Shown here: positions 12,286-25,115 of the stretch, in pieces
How positions within the stretch are numbered: the stretch's first letter is position 1
How the letters are laid out: each line of letters opens with the position of its first letter
Source of the DNA: Taenia hydatigena
Taxonomy: Eukaryota; Platyhelminthes; Cestoda; Cyclophyllidea; Taeniidae
NCBI GenBank assembly: GCA_036345935.2
Contig: JADWOT020000010.1
Coordinates: 6,622,587 to 6,686,586 of the forward strand
Reading direction: 5' to 3'
Length of the DNA stretch: 64,000 nt
Notes under the pieces: generated by a model
Databases searched by the model: none
The model's input: the letters and a program-made list of their open reading frames with translations, nothing else
Told to the model about the DNA's origin: nothing
Program-made: the position numbers and the translations under genes

Positions 12286-14894
12286 TGACGCCGAAGCGAT
12301 TAAGTCACCCTTTTATTATGGGCTCTACTTTTGTTCATTATGATATGTTTGCAACTGACATTAATAATCAAATATGCATAAAAATGCTTTTTGTTTCTGC
12401 TCCTGACAATCGAGTGACGGTCACAAACAGTTAGGAATTGGCGCACAAAAATACACTGAAGGTGCGCCTAATTTTGTCTGCAATTCAAAGCGAAAAAAAG
12501 AGATGTTATTGTAGCTCTGAATGCGAGCACGCAAATAATGTGTCAGACATTCATTTAGTTCCGGAGAAAGTCAATTTAGCATTTACTAGGAGGTTCGACC
12601 GTTACCGCCCTTCGGTCCTCCCTCTCATCGCCATCACTATTCGGTGTCTTTTTTTGACAAGTACATCAATACAGCGCTAATGAATAGGGACTGGCGAGGC
12701 TTCCAAAAAAGTGTCTCCTTCACACCGCGGCTTGGTTAGCAAGGCCAGCAGTGGCCCCAGAAAGTTGGCACATTCGTATGCCTGAGAAGGGGATTTGCAA
12801 GCATCCACCGGCTCTGTAAAGGCAAAAAATTCTCATGGCAGATCCTCCATTTGTTAGAATTTAATTGTCTTGATAAGAAAAATGGAACTTTTTTCCTTTT
12901 GCAAGGTTTCGGATCCCAATGGGCGCTTCCACAATCAAAAAATCCTTTTGAAGGCATTTTCACAAGTCTAACACATTGTTTGGCTCTTTCCATGAGTATT
13001 TTAAAAAAGCATTTTTTCTAGGCTCTGTAAAACATTGCTCGGTAAATACTTTTTTAACTCGTATATTTTAATATCAGGCAATTTGAGGTTGATGAGCCTC
13101 GTGCCTCACTGGCCATCATTCGATGCAGTGATGGACCTCGGCTAAAGCGAACCAAAACAACTTGGCAAATGTTGAAAGAAAAAAGTGCGAGCAAAATTAG
13201 CATACTTTAAATTCTCTTTTTCTCAAACCAACTTGTCTACCTAAGTCTATTTTAGGTTTTCCGTAGCATCCCCTTAAATAGTGTGTCGTGGGACAGGCAC
13301 GATCGTGACCACCAAACGTCGGTGGCTCATCTGCATCCGGTTAACGAGTGTTTACTCTCTAAAATTAATTAAAATCTCACTTTCTGACACATCTGACATT
13401 GCGCTTTGACAGTTGTTTGACAAAGTGGGGGACCCTCAATACTGGAGAGGAGACGAGGCGGGACTTGGAGGGGATGAGAAGGTGTATTCAACAATGGCAA
13501 TACCATCCGCCGGATTTTAACTTGTCCTGTTGAAAATTAACTCCATGTTAATCTTCTTTAAGGTAGACCTTTTAAAAAAGCCCTTAAAATGACCTTTTTC
13601 CCCTAAGAGCAACACATAAACCTGCGCAATTCAACACCATAGCGCTTTTTTTGTCCTCAGAGGCAATAAAGTTTTTTTGACAAAAGTCGCCTCTACTTCT
13701 ACCGCACTCGGTAAAACTCTGAGGTCGAGAAGGAAGAGGAAAAGACTGCAGCTGCAACCCCTCGCCTCACTCTTATCCCCAAAAGAGGTGTGAGTTTACG
13801 AGGCTCTAGAATTGCCAAGCAACAGAACAGGTTCCACCGCAGCGGGAAAGATAGTCGTGGCGACTCAACAATCTACGAGTGGAGTGATGCACTAGAAGTG
13901 CGTGGTACAGTGAGTAGCCAAGAAAGGTGCCCAAAATGGAAGGTGAGACGAACGGCCTCGACGATACGCAAAGTCCGCTCTCCACCTGACCCTCGGCGGC
14001 GTGTCACCGAAGGCTCCGAGCCATCGAAGGTGCTGAGTGATGCACCAACAGAAAAAGAGTTCGTAAAGACCATTTCTGGGCGGCGCTTTTAGCCGCTTTA
14101 TCGCTTTTAACCACGGCATCAGCAGACAAGCTCTAATCAAATCCATTAGACTTTAACCAACTTTCATGAAAGCCGTGGGAACAGTCACGCATATTTTACG
14201 AGTCCTTTTAAATAGCAGAAAGGTTTTTCAGCAATAACCACACGAACTTTATTTTGATTTCCTCGGCATGTTGACAGGTGATAAATGAAAAAGGAGTTGG
14301 CGGACAAAGGGGTGGAGCTTAAACCCTTTGCCCCTTCATTAAAGGAATGTTGAAGTTAGGATGCCACTTGACACTCTGACATGCAGTAAAAACATAAAAA
14401 CGTGCCACACCCCCTGATTGCTGGACTTTTAACTCCCACAAACAGCTTATTTTGAAACTCTTAAACCGTTTAAACAAGGTTTTAATCCGAATAAAAGTAG
14501 TTACAAGATTTGTTTGAATTTTGTCCCCAGATATTGGCGGGTTTTTTGGTTGAATTAATTACTTTGGAATTTTAAACTTTTAAACAACGTTTTTTATTAG
14601 AAGCACTGCATAAATATTCAAAAAAAATAATTTTCCTGCAGTAGAGATGCTACCTTCCCTAATATAAGGTCAAGTGATTCTCTAGCAAACAACTTTTGTT
14701 TTTAAACTTAACAGGGGCTATCAACGTTGCCGTGCCTCAGGCCGCCGAGGAGTACACAAATTTTGATCACTTTTTTTTTCACATGAGCGAGTTTTTTTGA
14801 AGGCAATTTTATTATTTTGATCCTTGATTTTAATGGTGATGCGCTGGACGTCGGTTTTCCCTTTGTTTTGGTCACGTGAGCACCAACGACCCCG

Positions 14895-15149
14895 TCATTG
14901 GACTACCGATGGACTTCGTGACCCTTCGGCCAGTGCCAGCAGATCCTCAGTCCTAATGTACGTCGGTGCGACATTTTCTATCCTATTTTCGCCCTCAGGG
15001 AGAACTTTGACCACCGCGTTCACATCTTCGAAACCAAATTTTGTTTTTTGCAATTTGCATTCCTCAGCAGAAAAGATTATTTCAATGCCACGAGCTAGTA
15101 TTTTGACAGTTGGCTGGAGTTGGCTTAGGAAGATGACAATCGGACCATG
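14895..15149 (-). pseudogene. Possible decayed coding fragment, unknown
   Basis: An 84-codon stop-free frame without a usable ATG, opened by a stop at its 5' side and closed by TGA. Its composition is protein-like: it contains KILARGIEIIFSAEE, KFGFEDVNAVVKVLPEGEN and YIRTEDLLALAEGS. I do not recognise the family. It lies alone in a long gene-free tract, with no convincing splice acceptor at its upstream edge, so it could be a transposon or gene relic, an orphan exon or chance. Confidence 0.25.
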
Positions 15150-17108
15150 TTATTTGAAAATTAGTCAAATAATGACGCCGATGCAAGACCGAATCCTCTA
15201 GTAAGCATCAACACATTGATTGGCATGTTCTCGGGTTTTGAAAGGCAGGACAATCGAAACCCGAGACAGTAGCGTGACTGTGGAATATTCAGAATCGCTT
15301 TACAGCATGTCCCTGTTAACAAGGGGCATTAACGCCCGCTGCTTTTCTTATTTAACTAAGCCAATAAAATGGAATTTACTTTGTGGCAATATACTACTGA
15401 AATGCCTTTTCAGGAACCCGGAATTAGACCTTCATATTAATGATGCAGAGATCGACTAAGGCTGTCTACAACTATATTCTTCCTATTGTCATAGACGTCA
15501 TCTCGGATCCTTATCACGAAATGACTCCATTTTGGGGGCAAAATGGTCGATTGTTGGCGGTGACTTGACAAAACTGGTTTCCACCTCAATTAGGGAAAGG
15601 GTATTTCCCAGCTCTGTACTGAATCCACCATATTTGAGGATTTTAGTGTCAAGCTAGCCTTCATACCCTTCCAGGGCGCGAACTTTGGTTGTGCTGCCAC
15701 CGAGATGTTGAAGCTACGCTTGCATGATTACGTTGGGACGTGGATACGCGCCTAGTACTTGCCCACTGCGACACCTACAAGTTGCTAGCTCCACTTTTGT
15801 CAAAAAAGTGAGTCTTTTTTGACCACCAGCCTAAATTTTTATTTAAGCTGGGTGTTTATAATTTCTCGCCTGATTTTTAAACTTCCACACCGATTTGTTA
15901 ATTGGCAAATGGAGATCTGTAGTGACTGCCGCTGCTAATCTTTGTGCACACACTTTTGTCAGCGGACCTAGACAAAGTTCTTGCTAGTTATTAAAAGTAA
16001 AATTAGAATGAGTCTGATATTTTAAAAATTAATTCTTAGAGGATTTATTTACCGATAAAATCAGCCTTAACTGCCGTGGTCTCCTCCGATTGTCCCCATC
16101 AGTTTGTAGAACCGACTTTCATGAGTTCTGTACAAATTAGATTAAAATATGCAATCTCCCTTGATTAAACTAATTTGTTTATTTTTTTTAATTTTGCGCA
16201 TTGGTTGATAAAATTTTTTGAGGCGGATTGGGAGGCCGGAGGCGCCGTTTGAATAGGCGAGCCACCCAGCGCCCATTGTGCATGGCAATTTGTGGGACCG
16301 ACTTTTCATTGCGGTGGGAAAATGTGCAAGCGAAACATAAAAATACTCTTTTAATTTGACTAATTTTACTCCACTTTTGGTTGACCCAGTTCCCACTCCA
16401 TTGCATCGCGTGTCGGCCAATCATTTGTCCAGGCGGACAGCATCATCGGCGGCTCCTTTCAATTAACCAACCCGCCTTTTGTCCTCGTGGAAGAAGCCTA
16501 ATTTTCTTCTTAGGGAAACAAGTTTGATTAATGTGTCAATTCTTTTAAAAAAAATCTACCACCAAAATGCCTTGCTAATCTCTTTACGTGCAATGACCAT
16601 TGCCAATTCAAATTGTATAATAAAGTGAAAAGGGATTTCTGAATAGGTCGGGATGAGGAATTCTTTGGTAAAATCAATGGCTGGAACTAATTCAAACCTG
16701 CCAGTCTGTCAAAATTCGCAAATCAAAGGGTCTGTATGCTGTTAAATTTCTTTCTAAATTTGGATGAGGCGAATGATATTGGGTAGGTGTTGAGTAACAC
16801 CCAAGTCGACTGAGTGCCTTAAAAGCCTCCACTTTATAATGCCAGTTAAGTTGTGGCAGATTGGCAAAAAAGTTGTTCCAACCTGAGGCATTGAATGGAA
16901 TTTCGTGTCTGATTTTCTGGGTAAGTATAATGGCCCATCAACACCTCCGCTGAAAGAGACGGTCTCGGAGGAGGATTGACCACCTGGGGTAATGTTACGC
17001 ATATTCTACACAGTTTTGACAGGATGTAATCATGTCTGTATAAGTTCTAATCATGGGTAAGCAAATGTATGTCACTTATTTGGGACACCGCTTTCACCAA
17101 CATGGGGT

Positions 17109-17145
17109 GTCACAAATACGTGACGCTCGAGATAAATGCGTAAAC
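17109..17145 (+). repeat. Palindromic motif, copy 2, with downstream similarity
   Basis: GTCACAAATACGTGAC followed by GCTCGAGATAAATGCGTAAA. This resembles the sequence that follows the perfect palindrome at 21803 (GCTGGTGATAAACATGATAAA). The shared downstream part argues for a related dispersed element rather than an accidental palindrome. Confidence 0.45.
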
Positions 17146-18455
17146 CAATAAACAGCCTGTTTGTGTTGCGCATTATGCTACTCTCTGTCAAATTTTGGCT
17201 TGATAAATAGAGAAGGTGTTACAATTAGCTAGAAATTAAATTCTGACGGCGAACCACTCCCAATTCGGTGTGTCACTATGTGAAGACTCACTCTACTCTT
17301 GACTAAGCCGAAACCAGTGTGACTTTTGAAACTGAAAATAAGAATCACCAAAGTGTTACAAGAACCAAAGGCCTTTTGAGATAATAATAATAAGGGAAAT
17401 CTCTCTCAACTACAGCGACTGAGTGGAAAAAAAACGTGGTGAAAGACGAACAATCGGTCCAGCTCAATTGTCTCGAAGCGACAATAGGTCATTTTCTTCT
17501 TCATTCCTTTCATAAACACTGTAGAAAAGGTGCGCTTTGTATTTAGATTATTTACTCGCTGACTTTCAAAGTTAAGATGAATAACTTCATCTACACATTA
17601 TCTACAGCGCACTTCTAAGGCACCACATCGTGTCCAGAAGATCTCTGCCTCTCCGTGTGTGTGTGTGGTGCTCTAAAGGTTTAATTTTTCCACTTGCCAG
17701 GACTCACATCATTTGAAATGAGATCTTCTTGCAACAATGCACCTCAAGGGATTAAAGAATACTTCGCCCTGTAAAACAGCCGTGAACCATAAAATTGGAC
17801 AAGGGCAAGTCTCTTCCTTGGTCATTCAACGCAAGATCGCACACCACATGTTACTGAACGTAGCCGTGATTGCGTGAGGGAAAGAGTGAAAAAAAGAGAA
17901 TAAATCCTGTCCTTCGCCTTCTCTCCCGCTAAAACTCATCACTTTTTCTTCGCTGTGGGCACTGATACCGTCAAGTGGCTTTGATGGTTGAGAAGTGAAA
18001 AAGCTGTCGAGTTGAGCATGACTATGCCAACTTTCCGGCCTTCAAAGGCTTCTTGGGACCAATGAGCTTTCGCATGTTAATTTAAATACTTTTTAATAAT
18101 GCTAAACTTTTTAAGCAAAACCACAGCTGATTGGTTTGACACCTCCAAGTTGAAAGGCACCTTCTTTTTTCCACCTTAACAAGCTTTACCCACTCTTTCA
18201 TGGAACCAACGATTTGCGCCTTTGACCTGACTTTAGAATGGAGCACAGAAGCCACTCAAGGCAGTATGAATACACTTAATCTCTGCCTCCACCACAAGGT
18301 AGGCTTACATTGCCATCACACCTTGTCTATGTGCATGAACAAGAAAAGACAACATCCGCAGCAAATACACAAAATCACATGTATTCACAGACACGTACAG
18401 ACAGAAAGGGGATGGAGGAATGCCGAGGCCTCTTAAATCTTCTCGCTTCCCTGCC

Positions 18456-18866
18456 TTACGATGCATTTGTGACCAGATCTGGGTTTGAAAGTGCTAAGCC
18501 TGCGTTACAGACGAGTTGCCAAGGCTGCTCCTCGTGGGTTACTGCTCCACTCCTTTCGCCGCTTTGGGGTTTGGTTCGTTGGCATCGATTCCACGCTGTC
18601 GTACAACGCATCAGGAATGCGTAGAAATTTGGTTGAGTGCGGTACAATGAGGTGATGGCATTGCTGAGCATCAGAATGCTTGCAGAGTCATTGGTGGGGG
18701 CGTTCCGCAAGAGGCTGGACATCAGGATATCCACTGGATGCAGACCGCATACATGGTCTGGCTCGGCATCGATAAAATCTTCCACGGGAAGCCAATGATG
18801 GCCGCTTGCCACAACAAGAGAGAAGTACATGAGGCATGTAAGGATGACAATGAGCCTCGAATTCAT
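18456..18866 (-). CDS. Small secreted protein, function unknown
   Basis: A 136-residue protein starting at an ATG in a good context (ACCATGA). The first ~22 residues (MNSRLIVILTCLMYFSLVVA) form a clear signal peptide: basic start, hydrophobic core and small residues before a likely cut after VVASG. The mature part has four cysteines (HVCG, LMRC, WNRC, QLVC) and no transmembrane segment. A TATA box lies ~53 nt upstream of the ATG, so I treat it as a real gene. Residues around HVCGLHPVDIL faintly resemble an insulin B chain, but the second B-chain cysteine and the CCxxxC A-chain pattern are missing, so I do not assign that family. A consensus donor (GTAAGG) overlaps the last codon and stop, so the 3' end may instead be spliced to further exons. 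Confidence 0.55.
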   Translation of the reverse strand: MNSRLIVILTCLMYFSLVVASGHHWLPVEDFIDAEPDHVCGLHPVDILMSSLLRNAPTNDSASILMLSNAITSLYRTQPNFYAFLMRCTTAWNRCQRTKPQSGERSGAVTHEEQPWQLVCNAGLALSNPDLVTNAS

Positions 18867-18918
18867 GGTAATATAGCCGTATGTATTGCTAGTGGGTATC
18901 ACCTGTCGGGTGATAGGC

Positions 18919-18943
18919 TTTTATAGTCCTCCAATGAGCCAAT
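18919..18943 (-). promoter_or_regulatory. TATA box and two CCAAT motifs of the secreted-protein gene
   Basis: Read on the minus strand, TATAAAA lies at 18925-18919, with ATTGG (inverse CCAAT) at 18935-18931 and 18943-18939. Transcription would be expected to start near 18890-18895, giving a short leader before the ATG at 18866. This compact arrangement is the clearest core promoter in the window. Confidence 0.55.
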
Positions 18944-21802
18944 CACATCACGACCGGCGAGTGTGTGTGTGTGTACGTGAGCAGTGACGTGTGTGAGGAC
19001 CATCTAATTGGTTAGGCTTGTCTGTTGGCAGTGACCTTTCAGTTTCTTGGGAAAAAAAAAGGGGAATTTTCCAGATGTAATTAGTTATCTAGGGGAATGT
19101 TAACTCTGGCACGAATGGAATGAGATATGACATTTTGTGGGACTGGAAGGAATGTGGAAAGCCCTAGAATTCCCCCCTCAAAGAATGACTTAAGCAAAAA
19201 CGCGATTCTAAAAGTGTGCACGTAACTTTTAAAAGGCAGCAATGCGATGCAATTTTAAGGCGTGCATTAGTATTTATTACAAAAAATGCTCTTCTGGTAG
19301 AATTAACCTTTTACAAAGCCATTAAAAATTTAAGTTTAGCAAACAGAAGAGAGATACAAAAAATCAAACAAGTGAGTCCATTTTCAAAAAAAGAAATGAA
19401 TATAGTCTCAGTTCTTTGCGGCACGTGGTCGAAATAAAACACCCACTCACTTTACGGCTTACCTGCAGATCAAAGAGGCCTCTATTCATTACTCCTGGCC
19501 ATGATGAATGAAAGGTGTATTACCCAATCTATATACGTCTCCTTTAAAAGCATTTAAATCAATTAAAAGTCTAACTTAATACGTAAAGATGGGCATTTTT
19601 GGTAATGAGGGACACTTTTATAGCTATTCCAATTTGGATGCCATACGTACGGCCTTTGCGGGCTTTATGATAGCTCACTTTTGCAAATGGAAAATTCAGA
19701 GTTAACTCACTCGTACATTATAATTTGAGCCCGTTGTATTTTATACGTTTCCAATAATATTTAACTACATCGTCTGAAGTAGACTGGCCTTTGGGGTCAC
19801 TAGCGCGTAGTTGGAACTGGGGGAGGTTCGACGTCTCTCTGCTCCTTCGCAACACAAAAACGTTGTACAGACCTTTGGGCTAAATCTAGCATAGTGGTGA
19901 TGCGAACTAGCGCATTTTAGAGTACTTCAGGACTTTGGTCTGAGAAACAGAGGAAAAGTTCATTTTTTTGTGGACCAATTCTCATCGACAGCGTCAATCA
20001 AAAAATAATAAATAGTTGGAAGATTCAGACAATGTTCGAGGCATAAAAGACCATTAAATTTTGTAGATTTTTGCAGCGTAGTAATGTGCATTTAGTTGCA
20101 AACTTAGTGGTTCCCTAAGTACTAAAATCTAATTGCTTAAATTGAAGGGTTGGAAATTTGTGCACCTTATTCAATGGTAATTCGCTAGAGCCTTACCGGG
20201 TTTCACTAACAAAATAGAGTGACGTTTTGCTTAAAAGGTTTTTAAATGAAATTAAGTACACCTCATGCGCACATGCGTAGAAGTAATTTTGCTTCTTCCT
20301 CATAAATCACTTAATTTTTCTTTGCTTTGATCTTGACCCTCAATTTGTCGCTAATGCTCAGATTTAGTCGGGTAAATAAATAAGATGGCTTTCTAATTTA
20401 CGTAGAGGCACTTGGTTCTTCAACGAATTGTCAGATTATTAGGGTGGTTTAATTTGACTTAAAGTTAATGCCATTTTGAAAACTCCTTTTATTTTTAGCA
20501 TAAACTAAAACGCCCAAATCACCTATTTTTACAACATTGACAGGTGGTTTTTGTAAGATTATAGCTATTTAGTGCTTTCTGGGTAGCCATTTTTTTCATT
20601 TCTCTCTCTGCTTTCAACTTGAAGCCTTTACCTTAGGAAGACAATCGCATTTTTGAGTAGAATAAGTTGGGCTTAACAGCTTAGACCGACAACGAATTTG
20701 ACATAGCCTAACCGCCTGTCTACTAAAAAGTGCATTCCGAAGAACGAGCATCACGAAGCGTTGGTACTTGAAAGCTAAAGTCTCTAAATGCTTTCTTTGT
20801 CAGTGATAAAGTTAGGTGAATGCATGTCTGCTTTGAATTTCTTAAATTAAGCACGATAAGGTTACTTAATTCCCGCGTTAATACTTTAAGTTGGCAATAG
20901 CTTTCATCATCTTAAAAAGCCGAACCATATTTATGCCACGTTGGGTAACAAATTTAAAAGATTTAATCCAAATTAAGCAGAGTTGCCAACCGCCTTGCTT
21001 AGAACCAGCGAAAACATAATATAGACCGTTAAAATAAAATGCAGAAGAAAGTTGTTTTGAAAGCTTACTAATAGCCGAAACGTTTACATTATTCAGGAGG
21101 ACAAACCCGAGGAGCACATAAATTTAGACAGAGTTTAAGTTCTTGTTAAAAATAACAAATTGGCTAGCAACAGCAAAGTTCTGTCTTAATTTATGAAGGT
21201 AGTTTACGTGTTGTCATTGTGTTCGCAGTAAGATTGAGTCACCAACATCTAAGTTGTCCTGTGCAATTTACATAAATCTCGTCACATTGGCGCCTTACTA
21301 TGAAGTCACACAATTCATAAGTTGCCCATTCTTCAGTTTTCATTGGCACTTTTCTCCATATTTATGCAACATTTTAGCATTCTGTTGAATTGTGTGCTTG
21401 ACCACGCAAGTCTGTTTTTACAACCACTCTGTTGCATGGTTTTGGCGACAGGTGAGTAGGCCCCCCAGGTTCGCCTTAAATTTATAAGTAGTATATTCCT
21501 TCGTGCTGCCCTGAGACACTACGACAACACGTTTATAAGGAGCAAACAAAAAGTGACAACGTGTGACTAACTTGACAGATCATAAGTTGTTAAAAGCCGC
21601 TGGTAAACCAACAATGATTTCGCAAAACACATCTCCTCGATGACTTTCGGACAGTTGAAAGAACCGTGTGACTGAGAAGGCGCAACCAACCTCGCATGGA
21701 AGCAAAAGGGTAGCACGTGGTTTTAAAATTTATCGTCCAGCTTGTGATGCGCTAATTAAGGCAGTTTACTGTCATGCGGAGTTGTAGGGCAATAATACCT
21801 GT
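18944..21802. other. Gene-free AT-rich tract
   Basis: No gene is supported. A GT run lies at about 18960-18974. The rest is AT-rich with only short open frames (for example 19216-19437 + and 20878-21117 -), which lack motifs and splice context. Confidence 0.5.
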
Positions 21803-23924
21803 CGTCACATATATGTGACGCTGGTGATAAACATGATAAAATGAGACAAAGATTTAACTGTTTTGAAAATTTCTGCTTATTTTAGGTGAACAAATCTAAT
21901 AAATTATTAAAGCTTCCCTGATTTACTGCCTGAATCAAAGCAGATTCCTATACTGCAGCAACCAACTCCTTGTCAGATACGTTGTATTGCATTCTGAAGA
22001 GGTGCGGCAGCAAAACAAGCTAAAGATACCTTCCTATTTAGCAGAACCTTTCTTCTGCCCCTTTCTGGCCATTAAAGAAGTGATTGTTTCTGGTGGGAAG
22101 CCATGCAAGTGAAGGTGTGTGTCAGAGGTGAATGTGACCTCCACCAATGGAGGGTGAAAGTTGTGGTGGCTCCGTTGAAATGTTCTGCGCCAACAAATGA
22201 CGATAAGCTCTTGAGGCTGGTAACCTGTTTCCCGCCTACTTCTTAACCCCTACGAAACTAAACAAACCCTATTTTGCATTTCTCCACCAACGCACTTGTG
22301 GTGGGAGACGGAACAGGTACCTAATTTGGCCTTTCAAAAGGAAATAAGCATTTATATCCTTTTATCCCGAATCCCATAGTAATTACAAGTTTTTCGTAAA
22401 TTTTTAATGTCCTGCTTGCCTTCTGTAACCTCAGTTTTAAATAATTTTTTTATGAAGTTCACAGAAACAGGCAACTAAAGATTCACTTTGTTAACGCATT
22501 TTCATTGGTTTGAATCTCGACCGAAAGGAGTATTTTGTTGATTCGCAGAGTTCACATTCAAGAGGGCGCATAGACGCTTCAGTCACCTCGCCGTCGTGTC
22601 CATGCCTCGGGGTCCCCTTCAGCGCTGGTTCCTTTACGCCTTCAATGACACCTTTGAGGGTTGCAACTTCTTTACTTCCTTGGGGAGGTCACAGGGCACC
22701 ATCCTGCCTTAAGTGAGGGCCACTGTTGATCAAGCAGCCGAAATTGACAAATTCTTGGCCTAGATGTGATAGCAAAAGAAGCATCAGGGAAGAATATGTC
22801 AAAAATCCCACTGAAATGGCACAATTTTGTTTAAAATGCATTAATCAACTCCCTCTATCGTTGTCTTTGATGCTAGGAGAAATTAAAAAGAGTCAAATGA
22901 GGTGCGCATGTCACCGTCATTCTTCGTCTTCTTCTTAGTGAATCGCAGGAGGAATACCCAAACTCCCAGTTAGTGTAATGAAACTTCCACGTCTTCCAAA
23001 TGCTCACCACAAAGTGGCTAAGTCTACATCCAGCCGCTAAGGTTGGCTGTTGAGTCCCAAAACCAGAGGATCACTAGCTCCATTTGAAAGAGAAAGGAGG
23101 AAAAAGCCCAACACTGATGAGAACCCTCAACCCCATTTAGAAGGCTCTCGACGACGTTCATTGTCTTCATCTGACAGTGCTTGCAGAGCTCGCCTTTCCA
23201 GCGCCTCAAATACAGATTTTCCAGCTTCAAAGAAACACTTCTTTTTCACAGCAAATAAGACATTTTAATTCACTTAATTAAAAATCATTTTAAGGCTTTA
23301 GAGATCGCCAAGGGGATAGACTCAACCTACCACACTTTTTTTCAATCTGTGGACACACACACACACACACAGACGTGCCCGAACGTGGAGGTGGCAATGG
23401 AAGATTCAAATTAACGACGAGCCTACTCCAAGCCTTTCATGAGGTAAAAGTTTCTTTTAATATGGCCTAAAAGAAGTAAATATTTAGTGTCAAAAATATT
23501 GAGTGGAATTGTAAAAAAAAAATTAGTAGGAAAATTGGATTTTGTCGTTGACACAGAGGTTCGTGTCCACCCTGCAGGAGAACTCCACACCTCGTCACTT
23601 TCATTGAGAGCGCCTTAAGAAAAAATGCTTTTAATGTGGCTTCTTTTGGCAAATAAAGGCCTTAAATTTGCCTTTTTTCTTCTCAACTTTGGCACTGATT
23701 ACAAACCAGTGAGTCTTGAATGCTCGGTGAGCCGAATGTTGAGGTGATCTTGTCTATTGCTTTTCTTTACGAAAAGTAAACAATAACAAAAAGCAGAAGC
23801 AATCACGAGAGAGGTGGATTAATGGATGGATGGATGGGTGGATGGATGGATGGATGGATGGATGGATGGATGGATGGATGGATGGATGGATGGATGGATG
23901 GATGGATGGATGGATGGACGGATA

Positions 23925-23989
<65 letters not shown>

Positions 23990-23993
23990 ACGG

Positions 23994-24029
<36 letters not shown>

Positions 24030-24455
24030 ATGGATGGATGATGGATGGATCGATAAAGTTGACACGAGACAGGTGGATAGGTAGGTGGATATTTACACTG
24101 GACAGGTGTCAAAGCTAGCTCAAAATAAGTCTTTTTATAAACAAAATAAACTTAATTGTGGCAGCCTCTATTTCTGTCTTGGTTTTATTCCAGTCTAGAT
24201 GGGATTTGATTGTCCATTGGTAAGGCAATAAGGCGGAACAAGACAGGAGGACATCGTGGATCTGGCCAGATGGTAACTCTAAACGCTTCACCAGTTCCAT
24301 CTCCCTTTCCCCCCGAGAATAAACCTTCTTGCACGCTTTTGAGAGGAGTCACATCATGTGGATCTCTGTCGTAGTTGCATGGCCTCTACAATGTAGACAA
24401 TTGTATCTGCACACAGCGGAGACCCAGTCTTTCGGATGAGAAGTGGTAACGGACA
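21803..24455 (+). repeat. Segmental duplication, copy A
   Basis: This ~2.65 kb segment is a diverged partner of 30235-32075, same orientation and order. Both start with the perfect palindrome CGTCACATATATGTGACG. Matching blocks include gcaaccaactcct near 21958/30397, tttgagggttgcaact near 22653/30862, ggccactgttgatcaagcag near 22719/30958, aagaagcatcagggaaga near 22777/31016, and tctatttctgtct near 24168/31791 through gagacccagtctt near 24419/32040. Copy A is longer mainly because it holds the ATGG array. No intact gene is evident in either copy. The unit may be a non-autonomous mobile element or a plain duplication. Confidence 0.85.
23821..24051 (+). repeat. (ATGG)n tetranucleotide array
   Basis: About 230 bp of GATG/ATGG repeats with occasional GACGG and GATAG variants. 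ORFs through it encode only MDGW or IHPS repeats and are artefacts. At the matching position in copy B (about 31705-31745) only a few degenerate GATGG units exist, so the array probably expanded in copy A after the duplication. Confidence 0.95.
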
Positions 24456-25110
24456 ATAGTTGTCTAAGCTTGTCAACTGTTAATGGGTGCCACTTGCTTG
24501 GCAGTCGTCACGTCTTTCACCGCCCAGTTGATGTAAGCTTTAGCCAATTGCTTTACCATTCACCTCACGCATTACTAGAAGTAAATCTTGAAACCCATCA
24601 GTGTCACTCGTTAGCGAGCATGGAGGATTCCCCTGAAAGTGACGCCTCCCAAAGCGTCCTATCACGACTTGGGGATGCCGTAATCCGCTACCGTAAATCG
24701 CACCTTCATCAAACACTGTAAGGCAGATGTGCCGACTGATTTCAGCAGCGATGGCTTTTGACAAATGATTGATTGAGTGAACGCCTATTGTGAGTTGACG
24801 ATGAAACCATCACACGTGTCATCGTCTGTCTTTCAATCGCTCACCCTCTTCAACCACTTGTCACATTGCTGCCTCCTTGTTTAGAGTTGGAGTGTCACGA
24901 TCCAATGCCTCCGGCGTGGTCCCGGTCTGCTTCGGTCTAGTCCGCAAGCGGCATGTGTGTTGGTCGGTAAAACTGGAAACCAAACCACCTGCCACTCTTA
25001 TCATACAAGTATAGAGATGATCAGAAGATGAAGTCCCTTTTCAGCTCGATGAGTGACTATTAGCCTTCGAATAATTACACAGAGAGAAGTCTACTACACA
25101 CCCTGATGGA
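24456..25110. other. Repeat-zone spacer before the TRIM
   Basis: No supported gene. A 92-codon plus frame at 24443-24721 has no recognised domain. It overlaps the end of copy A and is not bounded by good splice sites. Confidence 0.4.
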
Positions 25111-25115
25111 ATGCG

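Larger units (their letters stand above)
3848..18440. other. Long gene-poor tract with short repeats
   Basis: More than 14 kb without a gene I can support. It holds a CA run at 4021-4039, GT runs around 4450-4483, diverged direct repeats near 8.5-9.7 kb, a palindromic motif at 12267-12285, a weak coding trace at 14895-15149 (-), a GT run near 17656-17668 and another palindromic motif copy at 17109. The remainder is AT-rich. ORFs of 100-135 codons occur at 8854-9252 (-), 9994-10401 (-) and 13790-14092 (+). They have no motif I recognise and no clear promoter or splice context. Confidence 0.5.

Noticed and set aside
18456..18866. Insulin-like peptide assignment
   Set aside because: Only the first B-chain cysteine motif resembles insulin; the second B-chain cysteine and the CCxxxC A-chain signature are absent in the frame.
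23754..24118. ORFs encoding IHPS or MDGW repeats
   Set aside because: Direct translation of the ATGG array on both strands; no gene context.
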